Shown: piece by piece, positions 18,912 to 29,700 of the stretch
Position numbering within the stretch: position 1 is the first letter of the stretch
How the letters are laid out: each line of letters opens with the position of its first letter
Assembly: GCA_965662775.1 (NCBI GenBank)
Contig: CBFIIW010000001.1
Coordinates: forward strand, 180,531-244,530
Source: UBA7985 sp002690455
Lineage (GTDB): Bacteria > Pseudomonadota > Alphaproteobacteria > UBA7985
Direction of reading: 5' to 3'
Length of the DNA stretch: 64,000 nucleotides
Made by a program: the position numbers and the translations under genes
The notes under the pieces: generated by a model
Told to the model about the DNA's origin: nothing
Databases searched by the model: none
The model's input: only the letters and a program-made list of their open reading frames with translations

Positions 18912-19743
18912 TGCCATGACCGGATCGCCACCCCCCACTGCGACGAAGACAGAAGACCTGCTGCTGCGCGAGGATCAAGGGGGCATCGCGACACTGACAC
19001 TGAACGCACCGCGGAGCATCAACGCGCTGTCAGAGGACATGCTCGCTGCATTAATCACCATGTTCGACGACATCGCCGCTGATCGAAGCGTCAAGGTTGT
19101 AATTCTCCGTACCGGGGGCAAGCACTTTTGCGCCGGCCATAACCTCAAGGAAATGAGCGAGCGGCGCAGCGATCCCGATGGTGGCTTTCAATATTTCCAG
19201 GACCTGTTTGCGACCTGCTCCGCGATGATGCTGCGGGTCGTACGCCTGCCACAGCCGGTAATCGCCGAAGTCCGGGGCATTGCTACCGCAGCCGGGTGCC
19301 AGTTGGTGGCCAGTTGTGACCTCGCCGTGGCTGCCGATAACGCCACCTTTGCAACCTCGGGCGTGAACATCGGCCTGTTCTGCTCGACCCCAATGGTTGC
19401 CCTTTCCCGCAATCTATCGCGCAAGCAGGCTATGGAAATGCTGCTCCTGGGCGAGTTTCTGCCCGCCGAACAAGTCCACGCGCTGGGGCTTATCAACCGC
19501 GTCGTTTCTGATGCAGACCTCGAAACCACTTCCCGAGAAATGGCAGAGATGATTGTCGCAAAGTCCCCCGTGGCCGTGCGGGTGGGCAAGGAAGCCTTTT
19601 ATCGTCAGGCCGAAATGCCACTCGAAGAGGCCTACGCTTACGCCGGCCGAGTGATGGCCGAGAACATGATGGCGCGCGATACTGAAGCCGGTATCAACGC
19701 CTTCATCAACAAAGACCACATGCCGGAATGGACAGGAGAGTAA
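18904..19743 (+). CDS. Crotonase-fold protein, ECHDC3-like, without canonical catalytic Glu
   Basis: 279 aa of the enoyl-CoA hydratase superfamily. FCAGHNLKEM near residue 80 gives part of the CoA-binding oxyanion hole, and the ATAAGCQLVASCDLAVA region near 130 and ATSGVNIGLFCSTP near 152 are close to human ECHDC3. In crotonase the two catalytic Glu sit in GCELA and in a PE pair; here they are replaced by Gln and a Gly-Val pair, so ordinary hydratase chemistry is doubtful. The start at 18904 overlaps the transporter end; the stop is directly followed by the acyl-CoA ligase start, a tight operon. Possibly a CoA-ester hydrolase, isomerase or lyase. Confidence 0.82.
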   Translation: MNSAMTGSPPPTATKTEDLLLREDQGGIATLTLNAPRSINALSEDMLAALITMFDDIAADRSVKVVILRTGGKHFCAGHNLKEMSERRSDPDGGFQYFQDLFATCSAMMLRVVRLPQPVIAEVRGIATAAGCQLVASCDLAVAADNATFATSGVNIGLFCSTPMVALSRNLSRKQAMEMLLLGEFLPAEQVHALGLINRVVSDADLETTSREMAEMIVAKSPVAVRVGKEAFYRQAEMPLEEAYAYAGRVMAENMMARDTEAGINAFINKDHMPEWTGE

Positions 19744-21387
19744 ATGGGCGCGTACGACGGACCTGAACTGGTCAGGCGAGAGGCCAACTTCACCCCACTC
19801 TCGCCAGTTTCCCTGCTGCGGCGTACAGAGCGCATCTATCCGGACATGCCCGCCCAGATCCACGGCAGCATCCGTCGCACGTGGGGCGAAGTCGGGGAGC
19901 GCTGCCGTCGACTGGCTTCTGCCTTGGTCCGACGGGGGATCGGAACGGGAGACACTGTCGCACTGCTGGCGCCCAATATCCCCGAGGCCTTTGAATGCGC
20001 GTTGGCGGTGCCGATGATCGGCGCTGTGCTCAATGCCAACAACACCCGTCTGGATGCAGGCACCATTGCCTATATTCTGGACCACGGGGAGGCCAAGGTC
20101 TTCCTCGTCGACACCGAACTCTCCGCCGTCGCGCGCGAGGCCCTGGCTCAGTTGGGTCGCGATATCCCAGTGATCGATATCCACGATAGCGAAGGCCCTG
20201 GCGGTGAGGCTATCGGCGAGATGAGCTACGACGATCTGCTTGCCTGTGGAGACCCGGCCTTTGCACCCCTTCTGCCCGATGATGAATGGAATGCGCTGGC
20301 GCTAAACTACACGTCCGGTACCACCGGGAGGCCGAAGGGCGTGGTGTACTCTCACCGAGGTGCATATACCAATGCGGTCAATCAAACGCTGACCTGGAAC
20401 ATGCCCCGGCATCCCGTCTACCTGTGGACTCTGCCGCTGTTCCACTGCAACGGCTGGTGCTTTCCTTGGACGATTACGCTGCTTGCCGGGGTCAACGTAT
20501 TTCTCCGCGCACCCCGTGCGGGTGCCATTTTCGACGCCTTTGCCGACCACGGTGTGACCCACCTGTGCGGCGCGCCAATCATCATGTCACTAATCAGCGG
20601 CGCATCGGACGACGAGCGGCGCGCCTTCCCGCAGCGGGTGGAGATGATGACCGCCGCCGCCCCGCCGCCGGCCGCTGTGATTGCCGCAATCGAAGAGCTG
20701 AATATCCGTGTCACCCATGTCTACGGGCTGACTGAGGTCTACGGCCCGGCCGTCGTCTGCGCGTGGAAAGATGCCTGGAACGAGCTGCCTCTGGACGAGC
20801 GTGCCCGGCTAAAGGCGCGACAGGGTGTGGCCTATGAGCTGGAAGAAGACGTGGCCGTTCTCGACCCGGATACATCACGACCCGTACCGTGGGATGGGCA
20901 GACTCAAGGCGAAATTGCCTTCCGTGGTAATATTGTGATGAAGGGTTATCTGAAGAACGAGGAAGCCACCGATAAGGCGTTTAAGGACGGCTGGTTTTGG
21001 TCAGGCGATCTCGCCGTACAGCACCCTGATGGCTACATCGAAATTCGCGACCGGGCCAAAGACATCATCATTTCCGGGGGCGAGAACATTTCCTCAATTG
21101 AGGTTGAAAGCGCGCTTTATTCTCATCCTGCCGTCGCACTTGCCGCCGTGGTGGCTATGCCGGACGAGAAATGGGGCGAAGTACCCTGCGCCTTCGTCGA
21201 GTTAGCCGAAGGCTTCGAGCCCGATGCGCCGGGTTCCAGCGAAGCCGACTTACTGGACCACGCCGCCAAGGGACTAGCCGGATTCCAGCGGCCGAAAAAG
21301 GTGGTATTCACCGTCCTGCCCAAGACATCGACAGGCAAAGTGCTGAAAACCGACCTGCGCGCACGCGCCAAAGCGCTGCTCGGTTAG
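19744..21387 (+). CDS. AMP-forming acyl-CoA synthetase (medium-chain / DmdB-like)
   Basis: 547 aa ANL-superfamily ligase that activates a carboxylic acid with ATP and CoA. The P-loop-like YTSGTTGRPKGVVYSHRG lies near residue 190, the adenylate element HVYGLTEVYGP near 325, WFWSGDLAVQHPDGYIEIRDR near 418 and the catalytic C-terminal lysine in KTSTGKVLKT near 530. It starts right behind the crotonase stop. Ligases of this subgroup include 3-methylmercaptopropionate-CoA ligase (DmdB) and general fatty acid ligases. The neighbouring C-S lyase-like gene makes a sulfur-containing acid worth considering, but no acyl-CoA dehydrogenase (DmdC) is nearby. Confidence 0.85.
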   Translation: MGAYDGPELVRREANFTPLSPVSLLRRTERIYPDMPAQIHGSIRRTWGEVGERCRRLASALVRRGIGTGDTVALLAPNIPEAFECALAVPMIGAVLNANNTRLDAGTIAYILDHGEAKVFLVDTELSAVAREALAQLGRDIPVIDIHDSEGPGGEAIGEMSYDDLLACGDPAFAPLLPDDEWNALALNYTSGTTGRPKGVVYSHRGAYTNAVNQTLTWNMPRHPVYLWTLPLFHCNGWCFPWTITLLAGVNVFLRAPRAGAIFDAFADHGVTHLCGAPIIMSLISGASDDERRAFPQRVEMMTAAAPPPAAVIAAIEELNIRVTHVYGLTEVYGPAVVCAWKDAWNELPLDERARLKARQGVAYELEEDVAVLDPDTSRPVPWDGQTQGEIAFRGNIVMKGYLKNEEATDKAFKDGWFWSGDLAVQHPDGYIEIRDRAKDIIISGGENISSIEVESALYSHPAVALAAVVAMPDEKWGEVPCAFVELAEGFEPDAPGSSEADLLDHAAKGLAGFQRPKKVVFTVLPKTSTGKVLKTDLRARAKALLG

Positions 21388-21435
21388 CGGCAGACCTCAC
21401 AACGGAGGCTGGCACCGGCCATCGCGCTCAACTTG

Positions 21436-22938
21436 CTAGTCCACCAGGAAGCCTGCCGGGCTGGAAATCGAGTGTGGCTCGGCAAAAGCCAGCACGCCAT
21501 CATAGCCCAGATTGCGGCCCACGCCTGAGTTCTTGAACCCGCCAAACGGTCCCCGACCATCCTGCGCCATGGGGCCATGGCCGTTGAGATAGGTGTAGCC
21601 CGCTTCCAGCTTCTTAGCGATGCGAACCGCGCGCTCGGCGTCTTCGGTCCAGACCGATGAGCACAGGCCAAATTCGCTGTCATTTGCCATTGCAATGGCC
21701 TCGGCCTCGGCGCTGAATTTCATGATCGGCAGGGTTGGCCCAAATTGTTCTTCGCGCACCACCGAAAGCGACGGATCAGCGTTGTAAACCAGCGCTGGGC
21801 GCTGGAAGTAGCCACCGCCGTGGTACAGCGCTTCATCCGGCACCTGCCCACACTCTCGAACGTCTGCACCCTTGGCTCGAGCCTCGGCAATCATGTCGGT
21901 GACAACCCGTAGCTGTTTGGCGTTATTGATCGGCCCCATCGTTGTTTCAGGCAGCAAACCATCGCCCACCACCGCGCGCTCACAAGCGGCCGTAAATCCA
22001 TCAACCACTTCGTCATAGCGGCTTTCGTGAACGTATAGCCGCTTCATTGCCATACAGATCTGCCCCGAAGAACCAAAGGCCCCCCAGTACATCTTGTTGA
22101 AAACGTCATCATTGAGGTCCGCATCTTCCAGGACCAGCGCTGCATCGTTCCCGCCCAGTTCGAGCGTCACTGGTGTAAGATTTTCGGCTGCGACCTTCAT
22201 CACATGGCGACCCACGGGAACCGAGCCAGTGAAATTAACATTCCGCACAAGCGGATGACCGGTCAGAGCATCACCGATGTTGCGCGATGATCCTGTAACC
22301 ACGTTAACCACACCCGGAGGGAGCATTTTAGCGATCATCTGCAGGGTCAACACTGGCGCCATGGCTGAATTCTCTGCGGGTTTAACCACCACCGTGTTGC
22401 CAGTCACCAAAGCTTGGGGAAGCTTTGCGCCAAGAATGGACAGCGGCCAGTTCCAGGGCACGATCAACGCCGCGACCCCCCGCGGCTGACGCGTGACGAT
22501 CGTGTCGAATTGCGGGCCGATTGGCGCTGGCCCCATGACTTCGTCGACCATAAGTCGCTCGCCATAGGCCGCAGCCTGCCGGAAACGGTCGCCCAGCCGG
22601 GTCATTTCCATCAGCGTTTCGCGAGCGATCTTGCCGTGTTCACGGGTGAACAGTCGAGAGCGATACTTGATGTCCTCCTCGTCTGCGCCCAACATTTCAG
22701 CAACCTCCCGCAACAGGTCGATGCGCGCCTGATAGCCGATTTCTGACCAGGCGGGGAACGCAGCATGTGCCGCCCTCACAGCGTCATCGATATCATCGCG
22801 TGTCGCAGCCGCGGCATGGCCGACCAACTCCGTCGGTCGGGCGGGGTTATAGAGGTCATAGGTGCCACCGTCGGAGGCCGGGCGACGGTCACCGCCGATG
22901 AAGATATCGGTCGTGATGACTTGATCCATATTGCTCAT
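21436..22938 (-). CDS. Aldehyde dehydrogenase
   Basis: 500 aa ALDH. VPWNWPLSILGAKLPQALV near residue 170, catalytic Glu in ELGGNDAALVL near 267 and catalytic Cys in GSSGQICMAMKRL near 302. The start at 22938 is preceded by AGAGAGCAGGG. It is the last leftward gene behind the oxoprolinase fusion, 140 bp away, and has its own candidate promoter in that gap, so it may be expressed separately as well as from the upstream operon. A likely role is oxidation of the aldehyde released by the upstream aminotransferase-type enzyme. It converges with the acyl-CoA ligase. Confidence 0.85.
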   Translation of the reverse strand: MSNMDQVITTDIFIGGDRRPASDGGTYDLYNPARPTELVGHAAAATRDDIDDAVRAAHAAFPAWSEIGYQARIDLLREVAEMLGADEEDIKYRSRLFTREHGKIARETLMEMTRLGDRFRQAAAYGERLMVDEVMGPAPIGPQFDTIVTRQPRGVAALIVPWNWPLSILGAKLPQALVTGNTVVVKPAENSAMAPVLTLQMIAKMLPPGVVNVVTGSSRNIGDALTGHPLVRNVNFTGSVPVGRHVMKVAAENLTPVTLELGGNDAALVLEDADLNDDVFNKMYWGAFGSSGQICMAMKRLYVHESRYDEVVDGFTAACERAVVGDGLLPETTMGPINNAKQLRVVTDMIAEARAKGADVRECGQVPDEALYHGGGYFQRPALVYNADPSLSVVREEQFGPTLPIMKFSAEAEAIAMANDSEFGLCSSVWTEDAERAVRIAKKLEAGYTYLNGHGPMAQDGRGPFGGFKNSGVGRNLGYDGVLAFAEPHSISSPAGFLVD

Positions 22939-22988
22939 TGCCCTGCTCTCTCTTTTGCTGACGCCAGTGAATCCCGAATATGAAGCAG

Positions 22989-23034
22989 AGTTAACGCCAG
23001 TGATGGCGAACTGTCAATTTTGTTGACCTGTCAC
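22989..23034 (-). promoter_or_regulatory. Candidate sigma-70 promoter with TGAC-N2-GTCA site before the aldehyde dehydrogenase
   Basis: On the minus strand TTGACA (23017-23012) is followed after 17 bp by TTAACT (22994-22989), about 50 bp before the start codon. Just upstream of the -35 lies the palindrome TGACCTGTCA (23024-23033). The 12-mer 23023-23034 matches GTGACATGTCAC, found before two other genes in this window, at 10 of 12 positions. AACGCCAGTGA-like words also repeat in the gap. No experimental support. Confidence 0.4.
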
Positions 23035-23078
23035 ACAAATTTTTGGTGGAATTCGGCACAGCACAGGACGGTGATGCT

Positions 23079-26000
23079 CTACGAAGATGAAGGACGAGAC
23101 GAGTCAGGGCCAAATCCACCCCCACCCGGGGTCAGCATAATCACCTGATCTCCCGATGAAACCTCGGTTTGGTCGTTCCCTGACAGCCGCTCCTGGCGAC
23201 CATCGGCCCGCTCGACCCAGTTCTCGCCGGGCTGACCCGGTTGGCCGCCTGCGCTGCCATGGGGGCGCTCCAGCCGATGTGATGTCAGCACCGTCACGGT
23301 CATGGGTTCGAGAAAGCGCAGACGCCGCTCGACCCCATCCCCACCACGGTGTCGCCCTCGTCCACCGGACCCCTGCCGGATGGTGAAAGCCTCAACCCGC
23401 ACAGGGAAGCGCTGCTCCAGCACCTCCGGGTCGGTCATACGGGTATTGGTCATGTGGCTGTGCACGGCCGAAGCGCCGTCGAAGTCCGGCCCTGCGCCCG
23501 TGCCACCGCAGATGGTTTCATAGTTCTGCACCCGCGCGTTGCCATAGACGAAGTTGTTCATCGTTCCCTGAGAGCCCGCCAGCACCCCTAGCGCGCCATA
23601 AAGGGCTTCGGCGATGGCCTGACTGACTTCGGTGTTCCCAGAAATAACGGCCGCTGGATAGCGTGGATTTATCATGGAGCCTTCAGGAATTACCAGTTCA
23701 AGGGGCTGCAGACACCCTTCGTTCATGGGAATGTTCTTGCCCACCAACGTCCGAAAGACATAAAGAACCACCGCCGTGCAGATCGAAGCCGGCGCGTTAT
23801 AGTTTAGTGCGTCCTGCGCAGATGTACCGGTAAAATCCAGCTGTGCACTGCGCTGTTCCCGATCGACCTGGATCGACACTCGTATTTCAGCGCCAGTGTC
23901 CAATCGATGGGTGAAACTGGCATCGCTGAGCACGTCAATCACGCGTCGAACACTCTCTTCGGCGTTGTCTTTGACATGATCCATGTAGGCGTGGACGGTT
24001 TGAAGCCCGTATTGGTCAATCAGGGCACGGAGCGCCTGCTCTCCGGTGCTGTTTGCTGCGATCTGCGCGGCGAGGTCGGCCATGTTCTGCTCGACGTTCC
24101 GGCAAGGATAGTCGCCGGACAGCAGCAGCGCTCGGGCAGCAGCGTCTTCGAGAACGCCTTGTGACACCAGCCGGAAATTATCGATGACAACGCCTTCCTC
24201 GGTGATGTGACGGCTGTCCGGCGGCGCAGAGCCCGGCGTGCGCCCACCGATATCCGCATGGTGTCCCCGACTGGCGACCGTCGCCACAATCTCCGGTGCG
24301 CCACCTTCAGGCCCAGACCCAAAAACTGGTGTGATTACCGTTACATCCGGAAGGTGAGTGCCGCCATTGAAAGGGTTGTTCATCATGAACACGTCGCCAG
24401 GACGGATCAGGCCGGCGTTGTCGTGCAGGATCTTCTTCACGCTCTCGCTCATCGATCCGAGGTGCACAGGCACGTGCGGCGCGTTGGCCACCAGATCGCC
24501 GTGCGCATCAAACAAGGCGCACGAGAAATCAAGCCGTTCCTTGATATTGACCGAATAGGCGGTGTTTTCCAGCGTGGCCCCCATCTGGTCCGCGATGGTC
24601 ATGAACTGGTTGTTGAAAACCTCCAGCATTATCGGATCAACCGCTGTTCCAACCGCATCCTGCCGTGCCAATCTTTCAACCCGGCTGAGCAGTAGATTAC
24701 CACCACTTAAGCATTGCGCCTGCCAACCTCGCTCAACCATGGTGGTGCCGGTTTCCTCGGTTAACAGAGCCGGTCCGTCGATGGTATCTCCGAGTGACAA
24801 CCGCGCACGTTCGAACACCGGTACAGCCTGCGCTGCACCTCGCTGATGAACGATACAATCGTCAATGTGCGCCGGGCCCGGCAGGGGCGGCCGGTCGAGC
24901 ACCGGGTCCTGCCCTGTGTGCCCCACGCCCTCGACCTCCAGCATTTCCACCACCAGCGCTGAGGTATCTGGTCGGAAACCATAGCGCTGCTGGTGTGAGT
25001 CGATAAAGGCCGAGACGAGGGCCGATTCATCTGCACGGCTCAGCGGCAGGCTCTGATGGGCACCGGCCGTGCGAACGTGAACCCGCTGATGAACGGTAAT
25101 CTGATCGGCTGAGATGCCCTGTGCAGCGACCGCCGCGCGGACCTCAGCCGAGAGTGCATCAAACCTTGGTGCCGCTTCGCCAAGGTCTGTTAGCGGGCGG
25201 TCGAACTGGAACTGTCTAGAGGCACGTACATCAGCGAGCCCCATGCCAAAAGCAGACAGCACACCCGCGAACGGGTGGAGAAAAACCTGCTTCATACCCA
25301 GCACATCGGCGACTTGACAGGCGTGCTGTCCGCCCGCACCGCCAAAGCTATTCAACGTATAGCTGGTAACGTCGTAACCGCGCTGGACCGAGATTTTTTT
25401 GATGGCGTTTGCCATATTCTCGACCGCGATGCGCAGGAAGCCTTCGGCCAACGCTTCAGGGCTGAGCGGTGGCTCCTCCAAAGCATTCGCTATCTCAACA
25501 GCCAGCGCGCTGAACTTCTCCACCACAACGGCACGGTCCAGAGGCTGGGCACCGTCGGGGCCGAAAACGGCGGGGAAGTACTGCGCCTGCACCTTGCCCA
25601 GCAAGACATTACAATCGGTCACGGTCAGTGGCCCGCCCCGGCGATAGCACGCGGGGCCAGGATTGGCGCCTGCGCTTTCCGGACCGACTTGCAGCCGCCC
25701 GTCCTCGAATTTGAGGATTGACCCGCCGCCAGCGGCCACTGTGTGAATGTTCATCATCGGTGCTCGCAGGCGCACCCCGGCAACCTCGGTTTCAAAAGAC
25801 TGCTCGTAGGCTCCGGCGAAATGGCAAACATCGGTTGACGTTCCACCCATATCGAAACCAATCACACGGTCAAAGCCCGCCTGCTGCGCCGTGCGTACCA
25901 TGCCGACGACCCCACCTGCGGGACCGGAGAGAATGGCATCCTTGCCCTGAAACATTGATGCGTCCGCGAGGCCGCCGTTTGACTGCATAAACATCAGCCC

Positions 26001-26741
26001 GGATGAGGAGACCATAGCCTCACCCAAGGCATCGCGCACCTGCCTCACATAACGGCGCAAAACGGGCGAGAGATAGGCGTCGACCACCGTTGTATCACCG
26101 CGTGAGACCAACTTGACCAACGGGCTGACCGCGTGGCTGAGCGAGACCTGAGTGAAGCCGACTTCACGAGCAATCTCGCCCGCCACCTGCTCATGCTGGG
26201 GGAAGCGGTAGCCATGGAGGAAGGCAATAGCGACCGCGCGATAACCGGCGTCGAACGCTGCCTGCATGCCTATCCGGAGACGGGTCTGATCGAGCGGTCG
26301 GAGCACTGCTCCACCTTGATCTAACCGCTCATCTGCACCAATGACCTGGCTGTAAAGCATTGCGGGTACGCGAACATGCAGATCGAACAAATTTGGTCGA
26401 TTCTGATATCCGATCCGCAGTTGATCCTCGAAGCCAGCGGTGGTGACCAACACTGTTGGCTCACCCTTCCGTTCGAGAAGAGCATTGGTTGCAACGGTCG
26501 TGCCCATCTTGACGCTATCCAGCACCCCCGGCGGGATCGGCTGTTCCCGGCTAAGGCCCAACAGCACACGGATGCCTTCAACGGCGGCATCCGGGTAGTG
26601 CTCGGGGTTCTCGGAGAGCAGCTTGTGTTTGCGGATTTCCCCCGAAGGGAAACAACCAACGACATCGGTAAACGTGCCGCCGCGGTCAACCCAGAACTGC
26701 CAGTGCTGATCCGAAAATGAAGGCGTGGTTTCAGCGCTCAA
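23079..26741 (-). CDS. HyuA-HyuB fusion: 5-oxoprolinase / N-methylhydantoinase family
   Basis: 1220 aa, normal for fused ATP-dependent 5-oxoprolinases. The N-terminal HyuA half begins FWVDRGGTFTDVVG (ATP-binding) and contains MGTTVATNALLERKGE near residue 80, GFDMGGTSTDVCHF near 295 and GGAGGQHACQVADVLG near 466. The HyuB half (about 690-1210) includes PVHLGSMSESVKKI and MNNPFNGGTHLPDVT near 790. The family opens cyclic amides (5-oxoproline, hydantoins) at the cost of ATP. The only fitting start is the TTG at 26741, whose last bases form the stop of the preceding gene (TTGA overlap) behind GAGGTGGGAC: strict translational coupling to the kinase-aminotransferase fusion. Confidence 0.88.
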   Translation of the reverse strand: MSAETTPSFSDQHWQFWVDRGGTFTDVVGCFPSGEIRKHKLLSENPEHYPDAAVEGIRVLLGLSREQPIPPGVLDSVKMGTTVATNALLERKGEPTVLVTTAGFEDQLRIGYQNRPNLFDLHVRVPAMLYSQVIGADERLDQGGAVLRPLDQTRLRIGMQAAFDAGYRAVAIAFLHGYRFPQHEQVAGEIAREVGFTQVSLSHAVSPLVKLVSRGDTTVVDAYLSPVLRRYVRQVRDALGEAMVSSSGLMFMQSNGGLADASMFQGKDAILSGPAGGVVGMVRTAQQAGFDRVIGFDMGGTSTDVCHFAGAYEQSFETEVAGVRLRAPMMNIHTVAAGGGSILKFEDGRLQVGPESAGANPGPACYRRGGPLTVTDCNVLLGKVQAQYFPAVFGPDGAQPLDRAVVVEKFSALAVEIANALEEPPLSPEALAEGFLRIAVENMANAIKKISVQRGYDVTSYTLNSFGGAGGQHACQVADVLGMKQVFLHPFAGVLSAFGMGLADVRASRQFQFDRPLTDLGEAAPRFDALSAEVRAAVAAQGISADQITVHQRVHVRTAGAHQSLPLSRADESALVSAFIDSHQQRYGFRPDTSALVVEMLEVEGVGHTGQDPVLDRPPLPGPAHIDDCIVHQRGAAQAVPVFERARLSLGDTIDGPALLTEETGTTMVERGWQAQCLSGGNLLLSRVERLARQDAVGTAVDPIMLEVFNNQFMTIADQMGATLENTAYSVNIKERLDFSCALFDAHGDLVANAPHVPVHLGSMSESVKKILHDNAGLIRPGDVFMMNNPFNGGTHLPDVTVITPVFGSGPEGGAPEIVATVASRGHHADIGGRTPGSAPPDSRHITEEGVVIDNFRLVSQGVLEDAAARALLLSGDYPCRNVEQNMADLAAQIAANSTGEQALRALIDQYGLQTVHAYMDHVKDNAEESVRRVIDVLSDASFTHRLDTGAEIRVSIQVDREQRSAQLDFTGTSAQDALNYNAPASICTAVVLYVFRTLVGKNIPMNEGCLQPLELVIPEGSMINPRYPAAVISGNTEVSQAIAEALYGALGVLAGSQGTMNNFVYGNARVQNYETICGGTGAGPDFDGASAVHSHMTNTRMTDPEVLEQRFPVRVEAFTIRQGSGGRGRHRGGDGVERRLRFLEPMTVTVLTSHRLERPHGSAGGQPGQPGENWVERADGRQERLSGNDQTEVSSGDQVIMLTPGGGGFGPDSSRPSSS

Positions 26742-29700
26742 GTCAGTCCCACCTCGCGCAGGCTGGCTTCCATGGCTTCGAGGAAGAAGGCCGCATCCTC
26801 GGCACAGAAGCAGATTGGCGGCCGAATTTTCAGCACACTGTCATGCGGGCCATCCGAGCCCATCAGGACCCTGCGGCGGCGCATGGCATTGACCAACTGA
26901 CCAACGATTGCAGTCGCAGGGCTATTGTCCGCGTGGCAGATTTCGACACCGATAAACAGCCCTACCCCACGAACGTCAGTGGGCAGCACGCTGCGGCTGA
27001 ACAGGGCAGTCAGTCCATCAAGCAGCATGGCACCAGTCTGCGCGGCCCGGCCTTCAAGACCATCCGCCTCGATCACCTCAAGCACCGCACGACCCGCCGC
27101 ACAGGAAACGGTTGACCCGCCAAAGGTCGAAAAAAACTCCATACCATTGCTAAAGGCATCGGCGATTTCCCGCCGCGTCAGCACTGCGCCCATGGGGTGC
27201 CCGTTTCCGATAGGCTTTCCGAGTACCACGATATCAGGCTGCAACCCTTGTTGTTCAAAGGCCCAGAAATGCCGCCCTAACCGACCCAGCCCCGTCTGCA
27301 CCTCGTCGGCAATCAACAGTCCTCCAGCGTGGTGCACAGCACGCTGCAGGCCCGATAGGTAGCCGGTTGGCGGGATTAACTGGCCACCGACACTGGGGAA
27401 GATTTCCAGCAGGCAGGCAGCCAGTGCCCTGTCACGGCTCCCTGCCCCAATGGCCGAAATCAGTCCTTCGGCTTGGGCCGTGTATCGTTCGGGGGCGTCC
27501 TTTCCGGTAAAAGGTCCGCTAAAGGTGTTGGGGATAGGCAGGACATGGACCCAGTCTGCCTGCCCCTGACCGCCTTTACCGGCAAACTTATAGTGACTGA
27601 TGTCGAGCGCTTTCTGGGTGATTCCATGATAGCCCGCTTCAGAAACAGCCATATCGCGGCGCCCAGTAAAAGTCGTCGCCAGTCGCATGGCAACTTCGTT
27701 GGCCTCACTGCCTGAATTGACCAGAAAACAGGTATCGAATTCGTCAGGAAACCGCGCCAGCAGCGCTTCAGCATAGTCCAACTGCAGTTCAGAGAGATAC
27801 CGGGTGTTTGTACTCAACCGCTGCACCTGCTCCGACACACGGGCGGCAACATAGGGGTGGGCGTGACCGACGTGTGGCACGTTGTTGTAGGCGTCCAGAA
27901 AGCGACGACCCTGAGCGTCGATAAGCGTGCTGCCCTGCCCGCGGATTACATGGATGGGCTCGCGGTAGGAAAGCTTGAGGTTCGCACTGGTCAGCGCTTT
28001 CCGGCGTTCCTGCATCCGCGAAAGCGCAGGAGGGAGGGCCTCAACACGTGCTGGCTCAACGCCCGCAAGGACGGCAGGATTGGGGAAGAGCTGCGCCCAT
28101 AGATCCCAATCGTCAGGGTCAACCACACCAGGCCAGTCGCCCGGATCGTCCGGGGCATCGCTACCGCCGAGTTGCAGATGCAGATGCGGGGGCCAGCCAC
28201 CGTTCTCCGTCTTATCACCCAGCCAGGCAATCACCTCACCTGCGCCAAAGGTATCCCCGGGGGCGAAACGGCTGGCGCTCGTACGGCTCAGATGGCCGTA
28301 GAGTACGCGGAAGACGGGGCCATCATGGGGGTGGTGCTCCAGCAGCAGTGTACCACCGTAGTCATGGTGCTCGGGGCGGTCGCCTGCAAATACTACCCGG
28401 CCCGGCAGCACGGCTCGGACTTCGCTGCCCGGAGGCAAGAACACGTCTAGCCCAATGTGCACTGTCCGCCGTCGTCGTGCGACATGATCCGTTCGGCCGA
28501 AGCCCTCCCCGCCGTAGATCAATCGTGCCTCACCCCAGCGGCCAAGACAGCCCCTTCTTCCACCTTCGTCCTGATCGGTTGCAGCATCGATAACAGCGTC
28601 GAGTTCTGCGGCATCCGGACGAGTTTGGTTGGCGGCTAGGCGCAAATTATCTGGGGTCAAATCGACTACCGGCAAATGACCCACCTCAATCTCAAACATC
28701 GGGTGCAAGCCACGAAAGGCTGTGGGCAGTGTCGCCAAGCCGCTGGGCAGCCCAGCCGCCGCTCGGAGACGCTCGCCGGCAAAGCGCGGGTCGAGATCAC
28801 GAACAGTCGCCAACAGTGCCCGCGCAGGTGCCTCCGAGATCACCACATAGGGATCGTCTGGGCGTGCCTGCTTTTGCAGCCCTGAATTCGTCAGGCTTAC
28901 CGCCAGCCGGGTCTGCATCAATGGCCACAGAAGGTCGATTTCCCCTTCGCGCAGTGTTTCCAAATGCGTGTAGCCCTCGACCAGTGCAGCCAGAGCTTCA
29001 ACCGGGCGAACACTAGCACTAGCCAGATAGGCGCCCGCGATCGCCAGATCACAGATACGGGGGTTATGCAGCGCATCACCGAAGTCGAGGAGACCTGACA
29101 GGCGTGGCCCCTGCCCCGGATGGCTGACCGCCATCAGGTTATGCAGGTTCAGGTCGTTGTGAATGGGCTGACGCGGGAGTGCGGCCAGCGCCGCCTTTCC
29201 TGCGTCGCTGTACCATTCCAGCAGCCCAGCGAGTTGACCTTTCAAGGCTGTGTCGTCGTCGAACAGAGCCAAATGCGGCACAATCCAATCCGCCGCACAC
29301 AAATCCCACTTGAAGCTTCGGTCCAGCGCCGGGTCGTCGAAATCTGCCAGCGCCGCATGCATGCGAGCGATCATTGCACCGATTTCAGTGATCAGTGCCT
29401 CGGTCAACTGATGTTGATTCAACGTGCTACCCGACAGCAGCGCCAGCCGCCAGATCAGTCGTTTCCGACCCTGCTCGTCGCTTGCGTGTGCAACCAGCGT
29501 TCCTTGGGCGGTTGGCAGTATGTCAGGAACCGGAACGCCCTGGACTGACTGCAACCGCTGCATCATCGAAGTCTGAAAACCGATGTCTTCGGGTTGGCAA
29601 CCCACACGCATGATCTTAACGACGCTCGCGGAACCTGTGGCTGATTCCGCCAGAAGGTTGAGGTCGTATTCACCGTATAAGGGGGTCAGTGAGGGGGGGC

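Noticed and set aside
16742..21387. Complete DMSP demethylation/cleavage pathway (dmdABCD)
   Set aside because: No dmdA or dmdC, and the crotonase-like protein lacks the catalytic Glu expected in DmdD.
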